From Rahnella bruchi (GTDB lineage: Bacteria; Pseudomonadota; Gammaproteobacteria; Enterobacterales; Enterobacteriaceae): a stretch of 64,000 nucleotides of DNA. The position numbers and the translations under genes were made by a program. Location: positions 1 through 64,000 of the forward strand of contig NZ_QZWI01000018.1 in the NCBI RefSeq assembly GCF_003614975.1, written 5' to 3'. Below, in pieces: positions 8,318 to 17,399 of this stretch (position 1 is the first letter of the stretch; every line of letters starts with the position of its first letter). The notes beneath the pieces are model-generated. The model was not told the origin of the DNA and ran no database searches. It saw only the letters and a list, made by a program, of their open reading frames with translations.

Positions 8318-9982
8318 TTACGAAGGTTTTTTCTTGGCTTTAGGTTTTGCAGCCGCCACAACCTTCACGGCTTTGACCGCAGGTGCCGGTTCTTTGGCAC
8401 TGGTCGCCTCGATGAATTTATCGTAATACTCACGAGACAATCTGCGAATCGCTTTACCGATGTTGGCATAGTCATACTCATTGAGGTTGGCCAGCGACAC
8501 ACGCCATGACGGGTGCGGCGTACCAAATCCTTTGCCCGGCAGCAAGATAACGCCGGTTTCCTCGGCAAGCCTGAACAGCGCCTGATTCGGTTTTAGCCTT
8601 GCCATCATCCACTTCACAAAGTCGGCACCGTACATCTGGGTCGCCAGTTCTTCCATGTCCAGCAGGTGGTAGTAGCGCACCGAGTTTTGATCCTGCGGCA
8701 TAGGCAGCCCCAGCTCGCGATACAATGCTTCCTGGCGGCGCAGTACGATACGCTTCATTTCGGCTTTGTAAGCACCCGGCTCATCCATCAGACAAAACAG
8801 TGAGAATAACGTCATCTGTGCCTGCACCGGCGTGGAAAGACCGGCGGTATGGTTCAGCGCTACGGTACGGCTGTCGGCAACCAGCCTGTCGATGAACTTG
8901 AGTTTGCGTGGTTCCGTGGTAATGGAGGAGTAACGGTGATCCAATTGCTTTTTCTTGGCCGCGGGCAAATTGGCGATAATATTATCAATGATGTTGTCTT
9001 CATGCGTCGCCACCACGCCCATACGCCAGCCCGTTGCCCCAAAGTATTTGGAGAACGAATACACCAGAATGGTGTTGTATGGACAGATCGCAAACAGAGA
9101 GACAAAGTTGTCGGCAAAGGTGGCGTAAACGTCATCAGTGAGGATGATCAGGTCTGGACGTTTTTTCACGATTTCCGCGATATAACGCAACGTCTCATCA
9201 TCAATTCTCACCGCCGGCGGGTTGCTCGGGTTCACAAGGAAGAATGCTTTGACTTTCGGATCGAGTAATTTGTCCAGTTCAGCAGTGGTGTACTGCCACT
9301 TATTGGATTGCGGTGCATCGATGTGGATGGTCTTCAGGTTGTAATCACTGAGTTCCGGAATTTCGATGTAAGGCGTAAAGATCGGCATACCGAGGGCAAT
9401 GGTATCGCCTTCGTTGATGACGTGGTTGGCCTTCAGGCTGGCGAACAGGTATGTCATCGCCGCGGTGCCGCCTTCCAACGCGTACATATCGAATTTGCCG
9501 ACAAACGGATAGTTACCGACCATTTCATTGTGGATGTACTTGCCGACAATGACCTCCGTCATCTTCAACATGCGGTCAGGCACCGGGTAGTTACAGCCCA
9601 GAATCGCTTCGCACATCTCGTAAATGAAATCACCGGCATCCAGCCCCATCTGGTCGCGCACGTAGGAGACGGCGGCTTCAATAAAGCGCACGCCGGGATT
9701 CGTTTCATGCTGTTTGGCAAATAATTCGAATCTTGCCTCAATGCCTTCGCGTTTAGGGAATCCGCCGACATGATCCATATACATGTACGAGCGTTCGGCT
9801 TCGGTCATCGCAAATAAGCCAAACTGGAAAAAACCATGGCGCGGGGTGGTTGCAAGAAAGTTGGGGTTTCCGCGGCCTGCATTCAACATTAACTGATTGC
9901 TCTGCACCGCCTGATGCATCAGCGCATCTTTCAGTTCAAACGGGCTTAACAGCGCCAGCTTCTCGGGGTCGTCAAAATTCAT
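8318..9982 (-). CDS. aspD: Bifunctional aspartate 4-decarboxylase / aspartate transaminase
   Basis: This fold-type I PLP enzyme converts L-aspartate to L-alanine and CO2. The PLP lysine is Lys312 in YSFSKYFGATGWRMG, the substrate/PLP-binding NPSNPP lies at 251-256, and TDDVYATF supplies the conserved aspartate and tyrosine. The length of 554 residues fits the family, including the long N-terminal arm absent from ordinary aminotransferases. The C-terminus ends in an unusual Ala/Lys/Val-rich tail (AKPKAKKKPS). GGAG precedes the ATG. It is the last gene of an operon with two AspT exchangers. Together they form an aspartate:alanine exchange and decarboxylation cycle that consumes a cytosolic proton and so helps pH and energy balance. 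Confidence 0.95.
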   Translation of the reverse strand: MNFDDPEKLALLSPFELKDALMHQAVQSNQLMLNAGRGNPNFLATTPRHGFFQFGLFAMTEAERSYMYMDHVGGFPKREGIEARFELFAKQHETNPGVRFIEAAVSYVRDQMGLDAGDFIYEMCEAILGCNYPVPDRMLKMTEVIVGKYIHNEMVGNYPFVGKFDMYALEGGTAAMTYLFASLKANHVINEGDTIALGMPIFTPYIEIPELSDYNLKTIHIDAPQSNKWQYTTAELDKLLDPKVKAFFLVNPSNPPAVRIDDETLRYIAEIVKKRPDLIILTDDVYATFADNFVSLFAICPYNTILVYSFSKYFGATGWRMGVVATHEDNIIDNIIANLPAAKKKQLDHRYSSITTEPRKLKFIDRLVADSRTVALNHTAGLSTPVQAQMTLFSLFCLMDEPGAYKAEMKRIVLRRQEALYRELGLPMPQDQNSVRYYHLLDMEELATQMYGADFVKWMMARLKPNQALFRLAEETGVILLPGKGFGTPHPSWRVSLANLNEYDYANIGKAIRRLSREYYDKFIEATSAKEPAPAVKAVKVVAAAKPKAKKKPS

Positions 9983-10066
9983 GTCACTACTCCTTGCTGT
10001 ATCATTAAGAACGTAATTTGCCAGCCCGGTTCGACCGGGACTGACGATTCGCAGAACAGTACCTGG

Positions 10067-11752
10067 TTATACAAATGCCACGACCAGCGGCCCCAGCAGG
10101 GTTAAAAATACGTTGGCCAGTGCGTAGGTGATGGCAAACGGAACGGTGGGAATGGTGTTCTCGGCTTTATCCAGTACCTCACCAAATGCCGGATTGGCGC
10201 TGCGTGTACCGCTGAGCGCACCGGCAAAAATCGCGGTGTTGTTGTAGCGCAACACATAGCGACCAAACAGCATGGTCAGCACTAACGGCAGGATGGTGAC
10301 GACAACGCCAATAATGAGGATCTTAAGCCCCTGGCTTTCAACGGTTTGCACCGCCTGCAGGCCGGAAGAAATACCGACGACCACGACAAACGCCGCCAGA
10401 CCTAAATCTTTCAATATTTGAACCGCCCCGGAGGGCATGTAACCGAATGACTGACGACGGGAACGGAACCAGCCAAACAGCAGGCCGGATAACAACGCAC
10501 CGCCGCCGCTGCCCAGCGTCAGAGGGATAGAGCCGATTTTTGCGGTAAGCATGCCGACCAGCAGACCAACCACCAGACCTGCGCCCATATAAACGAAGTC
10601 CGTTTTGGCACTCGGCACGATGGCATGACCGGCTTTATCCACCACGCGTTTCACATCATTTTCAGCACCAAACACTGTCACCACGTCACCGAGCATCAGC
10701 AGGGTTTCAGGTTCCAGAGGCAGCGCTTTGCCCTGACGGGAAATCTGCGACACGTACACACCGTGACGCACATCTTTCGCCACAGCCTCGCGGATATCGC
10801 CAAAGGTGCGTTTATCGAGCGCTTTATTGGTGATGACCACATCCCGCTTCTGCATGGTCAGTTCCATGCCTTCTTCGTCCTGCAATTCTTTGCCCAGACG
10901 CCCGGCGACCGCGACGATGGCAGAGCGACGTCCCACGACCAGCACGATATCGTCAGGTTGCAGCGGCATATCCGGAGTCGGTTCCATGATTTGCTTGCCG
11001 CGTTTCACGCGCTCAATGGTGAGCGGGATATCGGTGGTGTGTTCGAGAACCTGCACGGTATCCGTCGTATTGGCAGGCAGTTTGAAAATACGGCCAACGA
11101 GATCCGGGGCAGCCGCTTCCTGACCCGGCCCGTAAACACGAACCCCGGTCTGCAGGGCGTTTTCCGCTTTCAGCGCATCTTCTTTGATGGTGCGGCCCAT
11201 GAATTTCGGCAGTAAGTTCACACAAACCAAAATCGCGCCGAATGACCCGAAGACATACGTGACAGCGTAACCAATCGCCACGTTGCCTTGCAGCCGTGTG
11301 ACTTCCTCGGGAGCCAGCCCGAGTTTGGCAATGGCATCACCCGCGGTACCAATGATGGCGGACTGCGTCAGCGCACCGGCGGCAACGCCCGCGGCCAGAC
11401 CTTTGTCCAGATCAAACCATTTCGCGAGCACCACCACGGTGAGCAAACCGGTGATGGCCAGCACCGCCGCCAGAATGATCTCTTTGATGGATTGCTTGCC
11501 CAAAGACCGGAAGAAATCCGGTCCGCTTTCATAACCCACCGCGTAGATAAACAGGGCAAACATGACCGATTTCACCCCGTTATCAATTTCGACACCCACC
11601 TGACTGACTAATACCGCCACCAGCAGCGAACCCGCGACCCCACCCAGCTGAAACTTACCAAACTTGATTTTGCCAATGTAATAGCCCGCCGCGATGGAGA
11701 AAAACAACGCAATCTCGGGGGATTTTTGGAACAATTCGTGTAACCAGTTCAT
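10067..11752 (-). CDS. aspT: Aspartate:alanine exchanger AspT (copy adjacent to aspD)
   Basis: This 561-residue inner-membrane protein belongs to the AAE family. It shows the two membrane halves with inverted resemblance (for example GGVAGSLLVAVLVSQVG and GSGGGALLSGLLFGWF) separated by a large cytosolic hydrophilic part of about 200 residues with two TrkA_C-like (RCK_C) domains, around 205-290 and 290-375. The family swaps external aspartate for internal alanine and so creates a proton-motive gradient together with the decarboxylase. It lies 84 bases upstream of aspD and 38 bases downstream of the second exchanger on the same strand. A GAGG site precedes the ATG. Confidence 0.92.
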   Translation of the reverse strand: MNWLHELFQKSPEIALFFSIAAGYYIGKIKFGKFQLGGVAGSLLVAVLVSQVGVEIDNGVKSVMFALFIYAVGYESGPDFFRSLGKQSIKEIILAAVLAITGLLTVVVLAKWFDLDKGLAAGVAAGALTQSAIIGTAGDAIAKLGLAPEEVTRLQGNVAIGYAVTYVFGSFGAILVCVNLLPKFMGRTIKEDALKAENALQTGVRVYGPGQEAAAPDLVGRIFKLPANTTDTVQVLEHTTDIPLTIERVKRGKQIMEPTPDMPLQPDDIVLVVGRRSAIVAVAGRLGKELQDEEGMELTMQKRDVVITNKALDKRTFGDIREAVAKDVRHGVYVSQISRQGKALPLEPETLLMLGDVVTVFGAENDVKRVVDKAGHAIVPSAKTDFVYMGAGLVVGLLVGMLTAKIGSIPLTLGSGGGALLSGLLFGWFRSRRQSFGYMPSGAVQILKDLGLAAFVVVVGISSGLQAVQTVESQGLKILIIGVVVTILPLVLTMLFGRYVLRYNNTAIFAGALSGTRSANPAFGEVLDKAENTIPTVPFAITYALANVFLTLLGPLVVAFV

Positions 11753-11790
11753 GTGCGTACCTCAGTTACAGGGATAATAAAAATGAACGA

Positions 11791-13491
11791 CTAAAGAGGC
11801 TGAAGCGAACTGGCCAGCCCGACAATTAACGGCCCCATCAGGGGCAGCACAACGTTGGAAATCGCGTAAGTAATGGTGTAACCCAGCAGCGGTGTGGAAT
11901 TTCCACACGCATTTTGTATGGCGCTCAGTGCAGGCGTGCTGCACTGTTGTCCGGCGATCGCACCCAGTAACACAGGCGCGCGGAGCTTAAGCCAAAAATG
12001 GCCGACGACCAGTGAGACGGACGCCGGAATAATCGCGATAGCCACGCCGAGCAGGGGCAGCGTGATGCCGTATTGCATGATGAGAGAGAGCGCCTGCGGG
12101 CCGGATGACAACCCGACACCGGCGATAAATCCGGCAAGGCCAAGGTCTTTGAGCAGCGTCAGGGCATCACCATTGACCGAATGCAGATCGGCGCGGCGGG
12201 CGTGATACCAGCCCATCACTAATCCGACGATCAACACGCCGCCGCCGGTACCCGCGGAGAAATCAATGCCGCCAATGTTCAGTTTGAAACTGCCAAGCCA
12301 GGTGCCCAGCGCAATCACCAGCCCGACGATCGCCAGATTACTGGCCAGCTTATCGGGCATCATTTTGCCGATTTTGCTCAGCACCGGTGCCGCCAGCGTG
12401 GCGCGGCCGGGATTAGCATCATAAATTTGCAACACGTCGTGAACCTGCAAACGGGTGGCGGGAAGCGCGGGTAACATCGCGTCGCCACGCAAAACGGCAG
12501 CCACATGCACGCCTGTCGGCAATTCCAGGTCGCGCAGTTCGCGGTTAGCCATCGTCGGTTCGAGTAGGATCACATGGTAAGTGTCGAGGGCGGCCGTGAG
12601 GGAATTGGTATCGGCGACTTCGCTGCCCAGGATCCTGGACATTTCAATGACCGTTCCGCGATATCCCACCAGCAAAACCTGATCGTTCCTGCGAAGCCGG
12701 AGGGAAGGGGAAAGCGCCAGCGTGCGGCCGTTGCGCTGTACGCGCACAATGCTGCTTCCCTGACCCAGGCGTTGCTGGAGGTCGTCAACACTTTTGCCTG
12801 CTCCGGCCTGAAGCCGGTAAACGCGCCCGACCACCGTAGGCAATGCGGAGATGCCTTCCGCATCGACCTGGCCACCCATTTCCCTCCACAGTTTCTCGGC
12901 GTCTTCGCGCAGATTGGTGCGCATAATCAGCGGGAAAATCTGACTGGTGACAATGACAATGGTGATAAGACCGCAGATGTAGGTGATGGAATAGGCGGTG
13001 ACGACGTTGCCTTGCAGACGAATGATTTCGCTGGCAGGGAGGTTAAGGCGGGAAATCGCATCGGTTGCGGTACCGACTACCGCAGATTCGGTCGCCGCAC
13101 CGGCCATCATACCCGCTGCCGTGCCCGGATCCAGATGCATCACGACGGTGGCGGTCAGAACCAGCCCGAGCACCACCACGACCTCAATCAGACAAAAAAG
13201 GCCTAGCTGGATATTTTTGGCATTCAGATTGGCGAAGAATTGCGGGCCTCCGCTGTAACCCAGCGCAAAGATGAACAGCATGAAGAAGATGTTTTTGATG
13301 TCAGCATCGACGGGAATATTCAGCTGACCAATGAATAATGCGGCAATCAGTGTTCCGCATACACCGCCGAGCTGGATCGGCCCCAGACGAATTTGCCCGA
13401 TGGCATAGCCCAATGTTAATGCCAGAAAAATGGCCAGACCGGGCACTGTTTGTAACGTCTGTGTTATGAAGGTGATCAAGTTGCCAGACAT
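11791..13491 (-). CDS. aspT: Second AspT-family exchanger
   Basis: This is an AAE-family carrier of 566 residues with the same layout as its neighbour: N-terminal membrane half, cytosolic TrkA_C pair in the middle and C-terminal membrane half (GGIDFSAGTGGGVLIVGL, then AGQQCSTPAL). The ATG at 13491 (MSGNLITFITQTL) was chosen because AGGGA precedes it; a longer frame would need a TTG start at 13554. The two exchangers differ clearly, so they are old paralogues rather than a recent copy. From memory, Comamonas also carries two aspT genes next to the decarboxylase gene. The second copy may prefer another exchange pair. It is the first gene of the operon. Confidence 0.9.
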   Translation of the reverse strand: MSGNLITFITQTLQTVPGLAIFLALTLGYAIGQIRLGPIQLGGVCGTLIAALFIGQLNIPVDADIKNIFFMLFIFALGYSGGPQFFANLNAKNIQLGLFCLIEVVVVLGLVLTATVVMHLDPGTAAGMMAGAATESAVVGTATDAISRLNLPASEIIRLQGNVVTAYSITYICGLITIVIVTSQIFPLIMRTNLREDAEKLWREMGGQVDAEGISALPTVVGRVYRLQAGAGKSVDDLQQRLGQGSSIVRVQRNGRTLALSPSLRLRRNDQVLLVGYRGTVIEMSRILGSEVADTNSLTAALDTYHVILLEPTMANRELRDLELPTGVHVAAVLRGDAMLPALPATRLQVHDVLQIYDANPGRATLAAPVLSKIGKMMPDKLASNLAIVGLVIALGTWLGSFKLNIGGIDFSAGTGGGVLIVGLVMGWYHARRADLHSVNGDALTLLKDLGLAGFIAGVGLSSGPQALSLIMQYGITLPLLGVAIAIIPASVSLVVGHFWLKLRAPVLLGAIAGQQCSTPALSAIQNACGNSTPLLGYTITYAISNVVLPLMGPLIVGLASSLQPL

Positions 13492-14017
13492 TGAAAATCC
13501 CTGGGTGATGAGGTGATCCCGACTGAAGAAGGTGATGGCACCTTCAGGTGACAATATTGTTAATCAAATGTTTTTTCTGATGCCTTAACGAAATATAGCA
13601 GAGGTCTGAGTAATAGAAAGAAAGTCGCGAAATGTGTCCAGGAACAGTCTTTTTGACGGGAGACGTTACGGCGATGTAACCCCGCAGAGTAAGTATGGTC
13701 ATTGTCTCCCTTATGGCCAGATGTTATCCCCGGCTTATTTCTGTGATTTGAATAAGGTCATGCGAATGTCGTGAAAGGTTGAAAATGAACACTCACACCT
13801 GGCAGAAACAGACAAACCCGTTTAATAAATAATCCGGTCCAAAACGGTCCCTGGATAACAGCGATAACGCCATTCCCCTTAGCAAAGAAACGCCTAGTTT
13901 TAACTGGTTAAATTCATGGACTAATCTGCCAAATATTTAATCCTCTGATGCTCTGCAAATTAATAACAGCCCTTTTAAATAAAGTGGGGTTTTATAACAA
14001 AAAATAGTGAGGGCGCC
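13492..14017. other. Divergent promoter region between the aspartate operon and the GPH transporter
   Basis: No gene is supported. The region must hold promoters for both directions. I could not find a convincing operator. The GAGG ribosome binding site of the transporter is at about 14008. Confidence 0.5.
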
Positions 14018-15400
14018 ATGAGCGTAAATACCATTGTCAGCGCTAACGCGAGAAGCAGCACGGAGCGATTAAGTTTCTTTGAAAAAGTGGGGTTTGCATC
14101 AGGCGATGCCGCCTGTAATATGTTGTTTAACCCCATAACCATGTTTCTTTCCTTTTTTTATACCGACATTTTCGGTCTCGCCCCCGGTATCGTCGCGGCC
14201 ATCTTTTTGGTGGTAAGAATATTCGATGCGATTTTTGACCCGCTGTATGGCGCATACATGGACAAGAAAATCACCCGCTGGGGACGGTTTCGTCCCTGGA
14301 TCATTGGGTGCGCGATCCCCTTTGCCTTAAGCTGCATGCTCATGTTCTACACACCCGCCTTCGAGGGCACGAGCAAGGTCGTGTATGCTTTTATTACCTA
14401 CCTCGTCTTGTCGCTGCTGTATTCCGGTGTGAATATGCCTTACTGCTCACTGGGTGGTGTCATTTCTACAAACTCACAAGAACGGGTGTCATGTCAGCAA
14501 TTTCGCTTTCTGGGCTCAGGCATTGCAAGTTTATTTTGCACCCTGACGCTGCTCCCACTTGTGGCTTATTTTGGTCACGGGAATAAACAAGTAGGATTTT
14601 TTTGGGTGATCACCGTATTTGCGGCGATTTCAGTCGTCCTATTCTTCTTTTGTGCACTCACGACAAAGGAACGCATTATTCCGCATGACTACAGTGAGAC
14701 GAAATTATCGACCATGCTACGGGAAGGATTGAAAAACGATCAATGGATCGTTTGCATGGTGGCTATGTTTCTTGATTGTATTCCCTCCTTTGTTCGCGGC
14801 GCAGCTTGTATTTACTTCGGTAAATACGTCATGCACCTCGATGACATGCAGACGACCTTTTTTTTAGCACTTTCTGTGGTATCCGGCATGGTGGGGACAT
14901 TCCTCACACCCTATTTTACTGTGCGGTGGGATAAAGTCGCCGTTTATAAGATCACCAAATTTTTGGCGATGCTAATAACGCTTGGGTTTTACTTTATCCC
15001 CGCCAGCAATATCACCGCGGTATTCGTGTATTTCTTTATCCTGTCTGTTGTCCATCAAATTGGTTGCCCCATTCTTTGGACGTGGATTGGCGATGTGGAT
15101 GATTACGGCGACTGGAAAATGGGCATGCGCTACAGCGGCATTTGCGCATCTGGCAACTTGTTTACCCTGAAAGTCGCTTTGGCCGTGGGCGGGGCTATTG
15201 TGGGCGGTGTGCTTTCACTGACGGGATACCAGGCCGATGCAGCCACCCAAACTCCGCAGGCCATTCATGGCATCTATGCATTGATGGTCTGGATACCTGC
15301 CGTGGCGTATGTGATCAGCGTGGTGAATGTCCATATGTTTTATAAATTAAACGCCAGTCAGATGGACACTATCGAGCGCGATCTTTTTCTTCAACATTAA
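14018..15400 (+). CDS. GPH-family sugar:cation symporter (arabinoside uptake)
   Basis: A 12-helix MFS protein of 460 residues in the glycoside-pentoside-hexuronide family. Diagnostic motifs are FGFASGD-like KVGFASGDAACN near the N-terminus, RIFDAIFDPLYGAYMDK with the conserved aspartates after helix 2, WGRFRPW, and the late DVDDYGDWK. It ends 16 bases before an intracellular arabinofuranosidase gene on the same strand, so its substrates are probably short arabinosides or arabinan fragments. A GAGG site supports the start. Loops and helices look complete. Confidence 0.92.
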   Translation: MSVNTIVSANARSSTERLSFFEKVGFASGDAACNMLFNPITMFLSFFYTDIFGLAPGIVAAIFLVVRIFDAIFDPLYGAYMDKKITRWGRFRPWIIGCAIPFALSCMLMFYTPAFEGTSKVVYAFITYLVLSLLYSGVNMPYCSLGGVISTNSQERVSCQQFRFLGSGIASLFCTLTLLPLVAYFGHGNKQVGFFWVITVFAAISVVLFFFCALTTKERIIPHDYSETKLSTMLREGLKNDQWIVCMVAMFLDCIPSFVRGAACIYFGKYVMHLDDMQTTFFLALSVVSGMVGTFLTPYFTVRWDKVAVYKITKFLAMLITLGFYFIPASNITAVFVYFFILSVVHQIGCPILWTWIGDVDDYGDWKMGMRYSGICASGNLFTLKVALAVGGAIVGGVLSLTGYQADAATQTPQAIHGIYALMVWIPAVAYVISVVNVHMFYKLNASQMDTIERDLFLQH

Positions 15401-15416
15401 ATAGGGCAGACATGCC

Positions 15417-16937
15417 ATGACACACCTTAAATTTCTATTTCAGAAAGAGAATTATATCGATGCCGTGGACCCTGCGCTCTATGGATCATTCATAGAGCAC
15501 ATGGGGAGGGCAGTCTATTCGGGGATTTATGAGCCTGGCCATAAATCTTCGGATGAAAAGGGATATCGCGAAGATGTAGCCAAACTGATCAAAGAGCTCA
15601 ATATCTCGACGGTACGCTATCCTGGTGGCAATTTCGTTTCTGGCTATCACTGGCGAGATGGTATCGGACCTCAAGATCAGCGACCTGTGCGGTTAGACTA
15701 TGCCTGGTTAACGAAGGAAACGAATCAATTTGGTATTCATGAGTTCGCTGAATGGGCGGAGAAAAATAGTATAACGCCCATGATTGCGGTCAATCTGGGA
15801 ACGGGGACACCTCAGGAGGCGGGGTACTTCATCGAGTATTGCAATGTCAAAGAAGGGACGACGTTAAGCAATTTGCGCCAACAACATGGCCGCCACAAAC
15901 CCTATGGTTTCAAGCTTTGGTGTCTTGGCAATGAAATGGATGGTGCCTGGCAGACCTGCCATCTCGATGCTGAAGATTATGTGAAAAAAGCACGTGAAAC
16001 AGCAAAGATCCTTCGCTGGGTTGACCGCGATATCAAACTGGTCGCCTGCGGGAGTTCAAGCTCTTTGCAACACACTTTCCCGGAGTGGGACCGTATTGTG
16101 CTCGAAGGGTTATACGAGCAGGTCGACTACCTTTCCTGTCATCACTATTTTGAAAACCGCACCGCAAACCCTCAAGACTTTTTGGCTTCCTTTGTGCAAA
16201 TGGATAACTTTATCCATACCATTGTCGCCACCGCCGATTATGTGAAAGCCAAACTGCGCTCCAAGAAAACGATGATGATTTCATTTGATGAGTGGAACAT
16301 CTGGTCGATTGATGGAGAACCTTGGCAAGACTATTTCACAGATCACAAGCGTCTGTATAAAGTCGCGCCACCCATTCTCGAGCAGCGTTACACGTTCCTT
16401 GATGCACTCGTTTTTGGGGGGTTGATGTGCTCGCTGATTAATCATTGCGATCGGGTCAAAATGGCATCACTGGCACAGCTCGTCAACGTCATAGCACCCA
16501 TTTTAACGAAACCCGGTGGCGAAGCGATCAAACAAACAATTTTCTGGCCTTTCCAGATGGTGAGCCAGTTTGGTCGAGGGGTTGCGTTACGGTATTTTGC
16601 GCGAGTACCGGTAATTGATACCGTCCACGGCACGTCGAAAACGGTTCAAAGCGCGGCCGTTTTTAATGAAGAAACACAGCAAATTGCCTTCTTTGCGCTT
16701 AATACGGATCCCGAAAAGGCATTTGATGTCACCTTCAACTTAGAGGATTTCGGGGTTACCTCTATAGAACGTCACGTTGCCTTGTACGGAGATGAGCTGG
16801 ATGCATGCAATACTTTCGAACAACCCGACAATGTGATCCCTAAAATACTCCCCCTTTCGGACGAGGGAAGGATAAACAAACAAGTTTCATTGCCGTCATT
16901 GAGTTGGAATATGGTGGTTCTGAATGTGAATCAATAA
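15417..16937 (+). CDS. abfA: Alpha-L-arabinofuranosidase, GH51
   Basis: GH51 enzymes release terminal arabinofuranose from arabino-oligosaccharides with retention. The protein has no signal peptide and is cytosolic. The family start DPALYGSFIEHMGRAVYSGI is present, as are RYPGGNF, the acid/base Glu173 in CLGNEMDG and the nucleophile Glu292 in SFDEWNIW. The (beta/alpha)8 barrel is followed by the usual C-terminal beta-sandwich, and 506 residues is full length. It forms a two-gene transport and hydrolysis operon with the GPH symporter. No regulator is adjacent. The hairpin at 16997-17016, inside the neighbouring IS remnant, may now act as its terminator. Confidence 0.94.
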   Translation: MTHLKFLFQKENYIDAVDPALYGSFIEHMGRAVYSGIYEPGHKSSDEKGYREDVAKLIKELNISTVRYPGGNFVSGYHWRDGIGPQDQRPVRLDYAWLTKETNQFGIHEFAEWAEKNSITPMIAVNLGTGTPQEAGYFIEYCNVKEGTTLSNLRQQHGRHKPYGFKLWCLGNEMDGAWQTCHLDAEDYVKKARETAKILRWVDRDIKLVACGSSSSLQHTFPEWDRIVLEGLYEQVDYLSCHHYFENRTANPQDFLASFVQMDNFIHTIVATADYVKAKLRSKKTMMISFDEWNIWSIDGEPWQDYFTDHKRLYKVAPPILEQRYTFLDALVFGGLMCSLINHCDRVKMASLAQLVNVIAPILTKPGGEAIKQTIFWPFQMVSQFGRGVALRYFARVPVIDTVHGTSKTVQSAAVFNEETQQIAFFALNTDPEKAFDVTFNLEDFGVTSIERHVALYGDELDACNTFEQPDNVIPKILPLSDEGRINKQVSLPSLSWNMVVLNVNQ

Positions 16938-16989
16938 TGTTAAAGAAAACTCAAGTGGAGTACCCCGTTCCGGTAGAGATTTTCTGTCC

Positions 16990-17112
16990 TCACGGTGAGG
17001 CCTTTTCGAAGGCCTCAGGGCTGACGCCACCAAGATGACTGTGACGTCGGGTTCGGTTGTAGAACACTTCAATGTTATCGAAGTTATCCGCCCGGGTCAT
17101 GTCCCGGGTTTT
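16990..17112 (-). pseudogene. 3' fragment of an IS3-family transposase orfB
   Basis: Read on the minus strand, about 37 codons give RDMTRADNFDNIEVFYNR followed by TRRHSHLGGVSPEAFEKASP and a TGA stop. That is the conserved C-terminus of IS3-family DDE transposases. Nothing upstream continues the frame, and the fragment runs straight into the remains of a tnpB. It is dead. Confidence 0.85.
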
Positions 17113-17119
17113 ATATATT

Positions 17120-17320
17120 CGCTTTCTGGTAGCCAGCGCTCGTGCCGACTTTCAACATAAATTATTTCGCGCAATTTTTGACGAAAACCAAACGGTAATT
17201 GTCGAGACACAAAAGTGGCAAACATGATCAAAAATCACAGACCGGCATGTTCTATCTGGAACGCTGGCTGGACTGGATTTATGACAAAACTGGGCGAGGG
17301 AGTTCAATACCACACGGCAG
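17120..17320 (+). pseudogene. Degraded TnpB (IS200/IS605 RNA-guided nuclease) fragment
   Basis: From 17120 the plus strand reads RFLVASARADFQHKLFRAIF, then DENQTVIVETQKWQT and a stop. After a frame change near 17215 it continues ANMIKNHRPACSIWNAGWTG followed by FMTKL. This follows the order of the RuvC-II part of TnpB (V-E-D/T-L, then a MxKNxRLAxxIxDAGW-like segment). The zinc-finger end and the N-terminal half are absent. At least one frameshift and the loss of both ends make it non-functional. Confidence 0.75.
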
Positions 17321-17399
17321 ACCATTCTCAGAGGGAAAGTGGCGCATCCCTGATGTTAAGTTGCTCTCCTTTGTTTCACCTATGGCAACAGTGGATTAC

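Noticed and set aside
8849..9724. Long plus-strand frames opposite the aspartate decarboxylase gene
   Set aside because: They are antisense shadows of a well-supported enzyme gene in GC-rich codons.
10625..11215. 196-codon plus-strand frame opposite aspT
   Set aside because: Histidine/arginine/glutamine-rich composition typical of antisense reading of a membrane protein gene.
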